Origin: Niallia sp. FSL W8-0635
Lineage (GTDB): Bacteria; Bacillota; Bacilli; Bacillales; Cytobacillaceae
Direction of reading: 5' to 3'
Assembly (NCBI RefSeq): GCF_038007965.1
Contig: NZ_JBBOYD010000001.1
Span: 784,501 to 848,500, forward strand
DNA length: 64,000 bases
Made by a program: the position numbers and the translations under genes. The notes under the pieces are model-generated. The model did no database searches and was not told the origin of the DNA. It saw only the letters and a list, made by a program, of their open reading frames with translations. This document shows, in pieces, positions 8,816-16,842 of this stretch. Every line of letters begins with the position of its first letter. Within the stretch, counting starts at the first letter, position 1.

Positions 8816-10045
8816 ATGAAAGAACGCAATGGAAATCGCCTTCTTATAGTGATTGGTACAATTATTGTTCAAATGGGGTTAGGTACCATTTATACATGGA
8901 GCTTATTTAATCAACCACTTGTTGATAAATATGGATGGGATTTAAGTGCAACCGCAATAACGTTTTCGATTACAAGCTTTGCGCTAGCATTTTCTACCCT
9001 ATTTGCAGGGAAGATTCAAGATAAATGGGGATTGCGTCGATTAATTGCTGTCGCTGGAATCCTGCTTGGTGGAGGATTAATGTTAAGCTCTCAAGTATCG
9101 TCCCTATGGATGCTATATCTTGTTGCAGGAGTATTAGTTGGTTTCGCAGACGGTACGGCTTATATTACTTCGTTAACGAATTTAATTAAATGGTTCCCTG
9201 AGAAAAAAGGACTAATATCTGGAATTTCTGTAGGAGCGTATGGAACCGGTAGCTTAGTTTTTAAATATTTAAATGCAAGCTTTATCGAATCATTTGGTGT
9301 TTCAACAGCCTTTTTAATCTGGGGTGTTATCGCATTAGCTATGGTAGTAGGGGGCTCATTCCTCGTAAAAGAAGCGCAAGAGGTAGAAGCAACAACAGCT
9401 TTAGCAACTGGTCAAAAGAATTATACAGTGAAGGAAATGCTGAAAACGAAACAAGCATACTTACTATTTGTTATTTTCTTCACCGCATGTATGAGTGGGC
9501 TGTATTTAATCGGAATTGTAAAAGATATTGGTGTAAGCCTAGCACATTTAGATGTTGCGACAGCAGCCAATGCGGTTGCGTTAGTAGCGATATTCAATAC
9601 AATTGGGCGTATTATTCTTGGTGCATTATCTGATAAAGTAGGGCGAATCAAAGTAGTTTCTGGAACATTAGTAGTTACTGCAGTAGCAGTTACTGTTTTA
9701 AATGTAGTTCCATTAAACTTCCCATTATTCTTTGCCTGTGTAGCAGCAATTGCTTTCTGTTTCGGAGGAGTTATTACCGTTTATCCTGCTATTGTCTCTG
9801 ATTTCTTTGGTCTGAAAAATCAAAGCAAAAACTATGGAATCATCTATCAAGGTTTTGGATTTGGCGCACTGGCTGGATCTATGATTGCAGCAGTACTAGG
9901 AGGATTTCACGCAACCTTTACAGTTATTACAGTATTATGTGTGGTTTCATTTGTTATTACATTGATTATCGAGCCACCATTTATGAAGCAAGAACCAAAA
10001 GAGAAAAAGCAACGTCAGCCTGAATTGGCAAATCGCCTTGGATAA
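8816..10045 (+). CDS. OFA-family MFS transporter (YhjX-like, candidate pyruvate carrier)
   Basis: 409-residue, 12-TM major facilitator of the oxalate/formate antiporter family. The N-terminal QMGLGTIYTWSLFNQPL signature is characteristic of OFA proteins and of YhjX. Loop motifs GKIQDKWGLRR and GALSDKVGRIK follow TM2 and TM8. The start ATG at 8816 follows AGAGGAGATCG. It lies 150 bp downstream of a LytS/LytTR pair and behind a promoter with a YpdB-like site. In E. coli YpdAB activates yhjX, so this is probably the regulon member and a small organic acid (pyruvate or similar) the substrate; that last step is inference. Confidence 0.88.
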   Translation: MKERNGNRLLIVIGTIIVQMGLGTIYTWSLFNQPLVDKYGWDLSATAITFSITSFALAFSTLFAGKIQDKWGLRRLIAVAGILLGGGLMLSSQVSSLWMLYLVAGVLVGFADGTAYITSLTNLIKWFPEKKGLISGISVGAYGTGSLVFKYLNASFIESFGVSTAFLIWGVIALAMVVGGSFLVKEAQEVEATTALATGQKNYTVKEMLKTKQAYLLFVIFFTACMSGLYLIGIVKDIGVSLAHLDVATAANAVALVAIFNTIGRIILGALSDKVGRIKVVSGTLVVTAVAVTVLNVVPLNFPLFFACVAAIAFCFGGVITVYPAIVSDFFGLKNQSKNYGIIYQGFGFGALAGSMIAAVLGGFHATFTVITVLCVVSFVITLIIEPPFMKQEPKEKKQRQPELANRLG

Positions 10046-10072
10046 AAAAGAAAAAGGAATAAAGAAACGAAA

Positions 10073-10106
10073 AGGAGCCAGCTACGATGATTGTAACTGG
10101 CTTCTT
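10073..10106. terminator. Bidirectional terminator between the OFA carrier and doxX genes
   Basis: AGGAGCCAGCTAC and GTAACTGGCTTCTT form a stem between two converging genes, with A-rich sequence to the left and T-rich to the right. Confidence 0.75.
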
Positions 10107-10120
10107 CCTATTTAACTTAC

Positions 10121-10636
10121 TTATGCAATTGCTGTTTCTTTTTTATGTTTATTGTTTCTTCTATTATTAATTTGATTTTTGATATATGGCATTGCATATC
10201 GGTCAAGACCGAATTTACCTGCATTTGCACCTGCTACGATAACGAAGATTGCTAATAGAATCATTTGTCCATTTGTACTTACTGTTCCACTGAATAAGAA
10301 GGCGAAGTTCATTACCATACCCATTAATGTTGCAAAGCTTGTAAATAAACCTAAGATTAACGCAATCCCTACAAGTACTTCTCCCCATTGAACCATGAAA
10401 CTGAATAAATCTGCATTAGGAAGTGCTACATGCTCTAGAAATGTTGCCCACCAGCCTTGTACTGCCGGATGATCGCCTGTGCTACTTGCGATGGCCCCTT
10501 GTAAAAATCCACTTGCATCAAACCCACCACTTGTTAATTTTTCATACCCTGCATGGATAAATTGATATCCAAGATAAATTCTAATCACCGCTAAAATTCC
10601 TGCAACCACTTTATTATTTCTTAATAAGTCTAACAT
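10121..10636 (-). CDS. DoxX-family membrane protein
   Basis: 171 residues with four hydrophobic segments and the DoxX pattern near the N terminus (LAVIRIYLGYQFIHAGYEKL). The polar basic C terminus (NNRRNNKHKKE) is cytoplasmic. DoxX proteins are small quinone- or redox-linked membrane proteins; Bacillus relatives (CatD, MhqP) respond to quinone and thiol stress. The start is fixed by AAGGAGATGG before the ATG. It stands alone, convergent with the OFA carrier. Its promoter region carries two overlapping dyads (10775-10822), suggesting redox-responsive control. Confidence 0.85.
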   Translation of the reverse strand: MLDLLRNNKVVAGILAVIRIYLGYQFIHAGYEKLTSGGFDASGFLQGAIASSTGDHPAVQGWWATFLEHVALPNADLFSFMVQWGEVLVGIALILGLFTSFATLMGMVMNFAFLFSGTVSTNGQMILLAIFVIVAGANAGKFGLDRYAMPYIKNQINNRRNNKHKKETAIA

Positions 10637-10774
10637 GTTACTCCATCTCCTTAAATTTAGTTATTAGTTTATTTATTTGGTGATATTGTTCACTGTTTCA
10701 CATTTACTTTTACAAGATCTTGTTTGTTTCTTACTACACTCATATAATAACACTATTTCTAACGTAAGAAAGTT

Positions 10775-10822
10775 ATTTGTGATGCGATTCACAAATTGGA
10801 CATAAAGTTATGTCTAATTTGT
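10775..10822 (-). promoter_or_regulatory. Overlapping operator dyads upstream of the doxX gene
   Basis: Dyad 1 (10775-10796) is a perfect inverted repeat ATTTGTGA-N6-TCACAAAT. It contains the Fnr/CRP-type half-sites TGTGA-N6-TCACA and is one base pair from the Rex box TTGTGAA-N4-TTCACAA. Dyad 2 (10791-10822) has 15-bp arms with one mismatch and a 2-bp centre (ACAAATT-GGACATAA), and shares 6 bp with dyad 1. A weak TATTAT-like -10 on the minus strand lies closer to doxX. Rex and Fnr consensus sequences are from memory. Confidence 0.6.
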
Positions 10823-11269
10823 GGCGACCTTAATTAAATAGGGACAACATATTCGAAATGGGTTTAATCACTGAAAAATGGGTAGCTATTGATTATAGAT
10901 GGTAGCAAAAATTCTAAACTTAGATGTTGAATCTGTTTTTTCGAATTTTCCTTTCGCTTTTCAACTAACATTTTCGGAATTTATTCTATTTCCCACATTT
11001 CATATCTATTCGAACCTGAAACATAAGTCTAGATTTGATAGAATAGAAAGGATCAAATCATTTTTTTATGCTTTTCCACATAGATATAATTTAAGGGACA
11101 GTATAGCAAAATACGTCTTTAGTCGTAGACAATATTCCATTTAAAGTCTATAGCAAGAAATAGCTTGTTTACGTTAAAATAGAATTAAATAAAAACGTAC
11201 ATTTTTGAAACAAATGATGATTAGAAACGTATAAAAATTAAAGGAATACAAAGGCAGGAGTCGATTATA
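10823..11269. other. Intergenic region before xpaC, no gene recognised
   Basis: AT-rich, about 450 bases. An 81-codon frame at 10899-11144 has no ribosome binding site and a composition unlike its neighbours, so I do not call it. The xpaC promoter presumably lies in the last 100 bases, but no clear hexamer pair was found. Confidence 0.4.
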
Positions 11270-11926
11270 GTGAACTCATTTTTAATGTTTTTAGTACGAA
11301 CAGGCATCTCTTTTCCTGTAGGTGCTTTAACATGGTTAATCAGTTATGTGGGATTTGACCAATATTTCTTCCTTTCCGTTGCATATGGGATAGGAGCAAC
11401 CGCTGTTACTTATTTTATCTCCGATGGTGTAATCAAACATCAGCTAATGGTAAGGCAAGGATTATCAAGAAAAGAATATAAATTTATCCAGACACAATTA
11501 AAGGAAGCGAATGAGAAAATTAGTCGTTTAAATCGACATGTATTTGCCATCCGTCATTTTCCTTCCTTTAAACAAAGAATTGATTTAATGCGAGTAACAA
11601 AGAAAATTTATCGATTAACAAAAGAAGAGCCACGCCGTTTCTATAAAGCAGATAAATTCTATTATTCTCACTTAGATTCATTAGTGGAGATTGCTGAGAA
11701 ATATGCCCTGTTATCAGCTCAACCAAAAAAGAACAGAGCTTTACAGGCAACTTTAAATGATACTAGAAAAACTTTAGAACAGCTTTCCAGAACGCTAGAA
11801 GACGATCTTCATGAAATCCTGTCAGATGATATTGATGATTTGCATTTTGAATTAGATGTAGTAAAGCATACATCTTATAAGGAGAAAGACACTGATTTGT
11901 TAGATGAAAGCAGGCGGCCTAAATGA
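11270..11926 (+). CDS. xpaC: XpaC-like protein (5-bromo-4-chloroindolyl phosphate hydrolysis family)
   Basis: 218 residues: two N-terminal membrane segments (about 5-25 and 29-48), then a charged helical cytoplasmic domain with the family core (EKISRLNRHVFAIRHFPSFK) and an acidic C terminus. The start is GTG at 11270, preceded by GGCAGGAG. The stop overlaps the ATG of the telA-like gene (ATGA), the same xpaC-yaaN pairing as in B. subtilis. The biochemical role is not established despite the family name; the pairing suggests a membrane-linked stress or tellurite-resistance complex. Confidence 0.88.
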   Translation: MNSFLMFLVRTGISFPVGALTWLISYVGFDQYFFLSVAYGIGATAVTYFISDGVIKHQLMVRQGLSRKEYKFIQTQLKEANEKISRLNRHVFAIRHFPSFKQRIDLMRVTKKIYRLTKEEPRRFYKADKFYYSHLDSLVEIAEKYALLSAQPKKNRALQATLNDTRKTLEQLSRTLEDDLHEILSDDIDDLHFELDVVKHTSYKEKDTDLLDESRRPK

Positions 11927-13059
11927 CAGATGAACGAGAAATGAAAAATAGTACAGATGATTATTTCTCTGACCCTTTAGGAGAAAGCAATAATTTGTTG
12001 ATGAAAAAAGGCGAAACAGCTGAAACTGTTCGCCTTATTGATGTTTTGCCACCAGAAATTCAGAAGCGGGCATATGAATTGGCTGCGAAGCTTGATCCGA
12101 CTAATCATCGAATGACGATTTCTTACGGAGCAGAAGCTCAGAAGAAATTGCTTTCTTTTTCTCATATGATGATTGAGCATGTACAGCGTAAAGATGTCGG
12201 AGAAGTAGGCGATGTAGTTGGCGAGTTAATGGAAAGACTAAATGAAATAAATCCAGATGAATTACGTGTAGAGAAGAAAGGTTTTTTTCGCAGATTATTT
12301 AGTCGACCATCTAGAAGTGTGCAGGAAGTCCTTTCTAATTATCAAAAAGCAAGCGCGCAAATAGATCGAATGAGTGTACGTCTCGAGCGGAGCAAAAATG
12401 TCCTGACTGCAGACATTCATTTATTAGAGCAATTGTATGAGAACAATAAAACGTATTTCCAAGATTTAAATGTCTATATTGCGGCGGCTGAAATGAAATA
12501 TGAAGAAATGACGGAAAAGCTTATTCCTAACCAAAAAAAACTGGCGGAGGAATCAGGGGATCGGATGAAGCTACAAGAGGTAAATGATTTAATTCACTTT
12601 GCTGAATTACTCGAGAAGCGTATTTTTGATTTAAAGGTCAGCAGGGAAATTACGATCCAAACAGCTCCACAAATCCGCTTGATTCAACATACGAACCGAA
12701 CTGTTATTGATAAAATTCAGTCATCGATCATGACCGCGATTCCTTTATGGCGAAATCAAGTTTCCATTGCTTTGACTCTTCTAAGACAGCGTAATGCCAT
12801 AGAAACGCAAACGAGAATGAACACAAATAGGGTAGACTCAAATGTAAGAGAAATGGCAACAATCGCGAATGAAAATCGATCAGCAATGCAGGAAATAGAA
12901 TCATTAAAAGAAACGCAGCATAAATTGATGAATTCGTTAGAAGAGACACTTCAAATCCAAGAAGAAGGCAAGCAAAAAAGAAATCAAGCAGAGCAAGAGA
13001 TTGTTCAAAGAGAAGGAAATTTAAAACAAGCATTGAATACTGATAATAATAGGTATTAA
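11923..13059 (+). CDS. TelA/YaaN-family toxic anion resistance protein
   Basis: 378 residues, almost entirely alpha-helical and coiled-coil, no signal peptide. Family signatures include the central SVQEVLSNYQKASAQIDRMS block followed by LEQLYENNKTYFQDL, and IPLWRNQVSIALTL in the C-terminal half. The length is normal. Homologues are YaaN of B. subtilis and plasmid TelA/KlaA, linked to tellurite or cell-envelope stress resistance and often found next to TerD or XpaC proteins. It is translationally coupled to xpaC and followed by a strong terminator. Confidence 0.9.
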   Translation: MTDEREMKNSTDDYFSDPLGESNNLLMKKGETAETVRLIDVLPPEIQKRAYELAAKLDPTNHRMTISYGAEAQKKLLSFSHMMIEHVQRKDVGEVGDVVGELMERLNEINPDELRVEKKGFFRRLFSRPSRSVQEVLSNYQKASAQIDRMSVRLERSKNVLTADIHLLEQLYENNKTYFQDLNVYIAAAEMKYEEMTEKLIPNQKKLAEESGDRMKLQEVNDLIHFAELLEKRIFDLKVSREITIQTAPQIRLIQHTNRTVIDKIQSSIMTAIPLWRNQVSIALTLLRQRNAIETQTRMNTNRVDSNVREMATIANENRSAMQEIESLKETQHKLMNSLEETLQIQEEGKQKRNQAEQEIVQREGNLKQALNTDNNRY

Positions 13060-13097
13060 AAAAAAGGCTGCAGAAAATGACAGCCTTTTTTAATACC
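13052..13097. terminator. Bidirectional terminator between the telA-like gene and queT
   Basis: A long stem (GGTATT-A-run-GGCTG paired with CAGCC-T-run-AATACC) lies between the converging genes and can serve both strands. Confidence 0.85.
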
Positions 13098-13102
13098 CTT
13101 AT

Positions 13103-13591
13103 TTAATCCATTAACTTCCCAAAGGAAATACGTTTATTTAAGAAATGCATAATAGGTATACCGATTGCCATAACAACAAATTCACCAATAGCTGTTGTTC
13201 CCCATGTGATTAAGAAAGGGAATCCAAGTGCAAGATGCAATTGATAGGCAATAATAAACATATTAAAAGTAAAGACAAGTGTATTAATGATCATTCGTAA
13301 AAGATGATTTTTCACAAACTTGCTTATACCAATTGTGATTAACAAACAAATAATAGAATGAGCAACACCAAAAGTTAAATCGTATAACTTAATAGTTGAA
13401 AGGAATAAGTTTGCTAAAAATACGCCAACGACAATCCCATAAATATATTTTTTGTTAAATACAACAAGATGATTAAATAATTCCGAAATACGATATTGAA
13501 TGCTTCCAAATGCAATTGGCGCAATCGCAATCGTAACAGCCACATATAATGCTGCCACCAAGCCATTAACTGCAAGTGTTTTTGTTTTCAT
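13103..13591 (-). CDS. queT: QueT-family queuosine precursor transporter (ECF S component)
   Basis: 162-residue integral membrane protein with five or six hydrophobic segments and the QueT pattern FGSIQYRISELFNHLVVFNK near residues 28-47. It would bind preQ0/preQ1 and work with the shared ECF energising module encoded elsewhere. Direct support comes from the preQ1-I riboswitch in its own leader (13604-13643). It is a single-gene unit convergent with telA. Confidence 0.93.
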   Translation of the reverse strand: MKTKTLAVNGLVAALYVAVTIAIAPIAFGSIQYRISELFNHLVVFNKKYIYGIVVGVFLANLFLSTIKLYDLTFGVAHSIICLLITIGISKFVKNHLLRMIINTLVFTFNMFIIAYQLHLALGFPFLITWGTTAIGEFVVMAIGIPIMHFLNKRISFGKLMD

Positions 13592-13603
13592 TTTCTCTGC
13601 TCT

Positions 13604-13643
13604 CTCCCTTAGTTTTTTTACGTGGGATGGTCTCGAACCACGT
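13604..13643 (-). promoter_or_regulatory. preQ1-I riboswitch, translation-controlling type
   Basis: On the minus strand ACGTGG-TTCGAGA-CCATCC-CACGT forms the P1/L1 hairpin, followed by an A-rich linker and ACTAAGGGAG. This is the classic preQ1-I pattern (hairpin, A-rich tail, CTAAGG). The 3' part overlaps the queT Shine-Dalgarno, which suggests control of translation start, although ligand-dependent termination cannot be excluded. Confidence 0.9.
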
Positions 13644-13672
13644 TAAACAATAACTTTCACACAATGAGTAAT

Positions 13673-13700
13673 CATATAATAGATATCGTATGTCCGTCAA
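13673..13700 (-). promoter_or_regulatory. Promoter of the queT transcription unit
   Basis: On the minus strand TTGACG (13695-13700), 16 bp, TATATG (13673-13678). Transcription would start about 20 nt before the riboswitch hairpin. Confidence 0.5.
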
Positions 13701-13815
13701 TGGAATTTTATCCCGCTTTAAGCGGAGGGAGTTCCTTGTATACGTAGAGTGATAATGAAAAAGATTGTAGACGATCCCTTTTCAATAATTATTCATTGAA
13801 AGGGGAAGTGTAGTA

Positions 13816-13884
13816 ATGGAGAGCAATAGCGATGAAAGTGATTCTTCCATGAAATGGAGTTACACTAAAAATAGGAACAAATAA
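13816..13884 (+). CDS. Possible 22-codon leader ORF before the DMT exporter
   Basis: ATG at 13816 with AGGGGAAG 7 to 9 nt upstream and a TAA at 13882, encoding a 22-residue polar peptide (MESNSDESDSSMKWSYTKNR, then two more). It follows directly on a hairpin (13776-13805, CCCTTTTCAAT paired with ATTGAAAGGGG) and ends 20 nt before the transporter. It could be a leader peptide or chance. No homologue is known to me. Confidence 0.25.
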   Translation: MESNSDESDSSMKWSYTKNRNK

Positions 13885-13904
13885 ATAGATAAAGAGGTGA
13901 TGTA

Positions 13905-14765
13905 ATGAGTATTATATTGGCATTACTAGCAGCCATATTTGCAGCATTAACAGGAATACTAGCAAAGATAGGGATTAAAGATGTCAATTCAAATTTAGCA
14001 ACGGCAATTAGAACAATTGTTGTAGTAATCATGGCTTTTTTAATGGTTTTAATCACGAAACAATTAGATAGCATATTTCTGGTTAGTAGGAAGTCACTTG
14101 TCTTTCTTGTTTTATCAGGAATAACAACAGGGCTATCATGGCTTTGCTATTTTAAAGCAATCCAAATTGGCGATGTTTCAAAAGTAGTTCCAATCGATAA
14201 ATCGAGTGTTATTTTAACGATTCTTTTTTCTTTTATTTTTTTAGGAGAGCCAGTGACGACTGCGATTGTTATCGGCGGTACACTTATTGCAATAGGTACC
14301 TTTGCTTTAATAGGAAAAATTAAAAAGAGCTCTGACACATCGTATTCCAATTCATACATATTTTTAGCGTTGCTATCAGCGGTCTTTGCAGCATTAACAG
14401 CGATTCTCGCGAAGATTGGGATAGAAGAGGTAGATTCAAATGTGGCAACCTTTATTCGTACCATCGTTATAATTATCTTTGCTTGGGGAATTGTCTTCTT
14501 CCAACGAACACAGAACCAAATGAAAACAATATCTAGGAAAAGCTATCTTTTCTTAATCCTATCTGGAATAGCAACAGGTTTGTCATGGTTATGCTTTTTT
14601 GCAGCAATTTCCATTGGGAAAGTATCAATAGTAGCACCAATTGATAAGTTCAGCGTCGTAATTACTGTCATTTTAAGCATAATTATATTAAAAGAAAAGC
14701 CAACGAAAAACACATTGGTAGGATGTGCGATTATTACAATAGGAACGATATTTCTTTTATTTTAA
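13905..14765 (+). CDS. DMT-superfamily (EamA) transporter
   Basis: 286 residues, ten predicted membrane segments made of two homologous EamA halves. Each begins LALL-A-FAALT-ILAKIGI and carries the GLSWLC-F motif (near residues 76 and 227), so the internal duplication is plain. These are exporters of amino acids or metabolites. The start ATG at 13905 follows AGAGGTGATGTA. It is a single gene with a terminator behind; substrate unknown. Confidence 0.88.
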   Translation: MSIILALLAAIFAALTGILAKIGIKDVNSNLATAIRTIVVVIMAFLMVLITKQLDSIFLVSRKSLVFLVLSGITTGLSWLCYFKAIQIGDVSKVVPIDKSSVILTILFSFIFLGEPVTTAIVIGGTLIAIGTFALIGKIKKSSDTSYSNSYIFLALLSAVFAALTAILAKIGIEEVDSNVATFIRTIVIIIFAWGIVFFQRTQNQMKTISRKSYLFLILSGIATGLSWLCFFAAISIGKVSIVAPIDKFSVVITVILSIIILKEKPTKNTLVGCAIITIGTIFLLF

Positions 14766-14779
14766 AGCTGATACTAAGG

Positions 14780-14822
14780 AAGACCTTTACTATACATAAA
14801 GTATAATTAGGTCTTTTTTTTT
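14780..14822 (+). terminator. Intrinsic terminator of the EamA gene
   Basis: AGACCT pairs with AGGTCT, with an inner ACTATAC/GTATAAT pairing, followed by T9. Confidence 0.82.
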
Positions 14823-15149
14823 AGAAATATAGTGCAGATATAGCTAGCTATCATCATTTAAGATTCTTTGAATTTCTCTTTCTGTTTTTCTCTTAAATAA
14901 CACGAATAGCCAATAGCTAACTTGCATGAAAGATCGTAATCTAGTAAGATAATCATTATTATCAGAAAAATAAGACTTTTCGAATAACGTTGTCTGTTTC
15001 AAATAAAATTTCCATAAGTTTAAGTATATGCAAACAGCATAACCTTTTACGATGGTCAACGATTTTATAATCCTTTTGAGTAGAAGTTATGGTGTAGAAC
15101 GAACTAGCATTGAAGCGAACCCCAAATACAAAGAAAGAAGGAATGAGAC
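14823..15149. other. Intergenic region, no gene recognised
   Basis: About 325 AT-rich bases before the peptidase gene. Two short minus-strand frames (71 and 60 codons) start with TTG or lack ribosome binding sites and are not called. Confidence 0.4.
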
Positions 15150-16388
15150 ATGTCGATTATTGGAATGAATAAAATGGAAAGTGTATTTACGAAAATGCTT
15201 GATAATCAGCTTGTGAAGGATGGACTCGTATTTTTGCAAGAGGATGATGAAAACACACTGAATGAACAAATAGAGCTTACTTTAGTTCCAGCGCCTTCCT
15301 TTCTAGAAGGAGAGAAAGGGAAACTCTTTCAATCGAAATTAGCATCATTCGGTTTAGATGATATTCAGCAAGATCGGCATGGAAATGTATTTGGGATAAG
15401 ATATGGAACAGGAAAGGGACCGAGAATCTTTGTTTGTGCCCATTTAGATACAGTTTTTCCAGAAGGAACTGCCATTACAGCAGAGTGGAAGGACGGAAAA
15501 GTGTATGCACCAGGGATATCGGATGATGGAAGAGGACTGGCTGCCGTGCTGACGGTTTTACGAGCTTTTCATAAAACGAATATTGAAACAGAAGGAGATA
15601 TTATCTTTGGAGCAACGGTTGGAGAAGAAGGATTAGGAGACCTGCGCGGCGTGAAGGGTCTGTTTAAGGATAGGGAAGACATTGATGCATTCATTTCATT
15701 AGAGCCTGGCACCCCAGAAGAGATTACGTATTTAGGAACCGGCAGCCATCGCTATCATGTAACGTATAAAGGATCTGGTGGTCATAGCTTTGGAGATTTT
15801 GGGATACCAAGTGCCATTCATGCTTTAGGAAGAGCTGTAAGTAAAATTGCAGATATAGAAACACCCTTTGATCCGAAAACGACATTTACAGTTGGCACCA
15901 TAGCTGGTGGTACTTCTGTCAATACGATTGCACAAGAGGCAAGCATGATGGTTGATTTACGCTCCAATTCACAAGAGGAACTCCTTAAGTTAGAAGAGAA
16001 AGTATTGTCTATTTTGGAAAAAGCGGCAGAAGAGGAAAATATTCGTTGGAACAGTGAAAAAACAGCGATCGAGGTTGTGATAAAGCAAGTCGGAGATCGA
16101 CCTGCAGGAACACAGGATTCAGAAGCATCGATTATCCAAACGGTTATCGCAGCAGGGAAAAGTATCGGATTAAATCCCGTTCGTTCATCCGCTAGTAGCA
16201 CAGATTCGAATGTGCCAATTAGTTTAGGAATTCCTGCCGTGACATTAGGTGCTGGAGGAGCATGTGGTGGCATCCACACTTTAGAAGAATACTTTGACCC
16301 AAAAGATGCTTTTTTAGGTCCACAAAATCTATTTTTAACGATTTTGGGATTGGTAGGCATAAAGGATAGTACCGAGCCTTTATTGTAA
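15150..16388 (+). CDS. M20-family zinc metallopeptidase (PepT-like)
   Basis: 412 residues, cytoplasmic. Co-catalytic zinc ligands are visible: His98 and Asp100 in CAHLDTVFPEG, bridging Asp125/126 in PGISDDGRG, the catalytic Glu pair 159-160 in TVGEEGLGDLRG, and the C-terminal His in GGIHTLEEYF. The middle part (ITYLGTGSHRYHVTYKGSGG, then HSFGDFG) is the dimerisation domain insert. It is probably a di/tripeptidase or amidohydrolase; the family does not tell which. The ATG at 15150 follows GAAGGAATGAG. It is a single gene with its own terminator. Confidence 0.88.
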   Translation: MSIIGMNKMESVFTKMLDNQLVKDGLVFLQEDDENTLNEQIELTLVPAPSFLEGEKGKLFQSKLASFGLDDIQQDRHGNVFGIRYGTGKGPRIFVCAHLDTVFPEGTAITAEWKDGKVYAPGISDDGRGLAAVLTVLRAFHKTNIETEGDIIFGATVGEEGLGDLRGVKGLFKDREDIDAFISLEPGTPEEITYLGTGSHRYHVTYKGSGGHSFGDFGIPSAIHALGRAVSKIADIETPFDPKTTFTVGTIAGGTSVNTIAQEASMMVDLRSNSQEELLKLEEKVLSILEKAAEEENIRWNSEKTAIEVVIKQVGDRPAGTQDSEASIIQTVIAAGKSIGLNPVRSSASSTDSNVPISLGIPAVTLGAGGACGGIHTLEEYFDPKDAFLGPQNLFLTILGLVGIKDSTEPLL

Positions 16389-16426
16389 AGGTTTGTTGGA
16401 GTATGGTGGAAAGAGTTTTATTTAGT

Positions 16427-16467
16427 AAAGCTGTCGGCAACTTAGAAGTTGTGGATGGCTTTTTTTG
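16427..16467 (+). terminator. Intrinsic terminator of the peptidase gene
   Basis: An imperfect stem (AAGC-CAACTT with AAGTTG-GGCTT) is followed by T7. Confidence 0.7.
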
Positions 16468-16500
16468 TGGGCAAAGTAGTTGGGGTTATTGTCTGTGACA

Positions 16501-16656
16501 TCTCTAAGCCCGAAACAAAGCTGTGTAGAAGAAAAAGGTAACAGAGAGCGGTTCTCTAAGCCCGAAGCAAAGCCAAAAAGAAGAAAAAGGTAACAGAGAG
16601 CATTCTTCTAAGCCCTAAAACAAAGCCGAAAAGAAACAAATGCTAACAGAACCACT
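16501..16656. repeat. Three tandem copies of a 52-bp repeat
   Basis: Units begin at 16501, 16553 and 16605. Each has AAGCCC at position 6 of the unit; the word GGTAAC lies 31 nt further in units 1 and 2, and GCTAAC at a comparable place in unit 3, which is the most diverged. The unit junction AGAGAGCGGTTCTCT folds into a short hairpin. The same unit and period recur at 39512-39615. Confidence 0.8.
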
Positions 16657-16842
16657 ACTTATCCCCCTAGTCCTCCCGAAAAAACGCAAACTAATTTCCC
16701 CATCAAAAAAAAGTTTTTCAAATGAATTTTCCCCCTGACTTATTCCTGACACATTTCTTTTTTATTCTATTACTTGTAAGCAGCAGGACAAGACATTCAT
16801 ACAAACAAGTTTAAATAGAATAGAAAGAGGTTGAAGCAAAAG

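Noticed and set aside
10899..11144. 81-codon plus-strand frame before xpaC
   Set aside because: No ribosome binding site, composition typical of AT-rich spacer, no recognised family.
14844..15059. 71-codon minus-strand frame
   Set aside because: Starts with TTG without a ribosome site and lies in a spacer between well-defined units.
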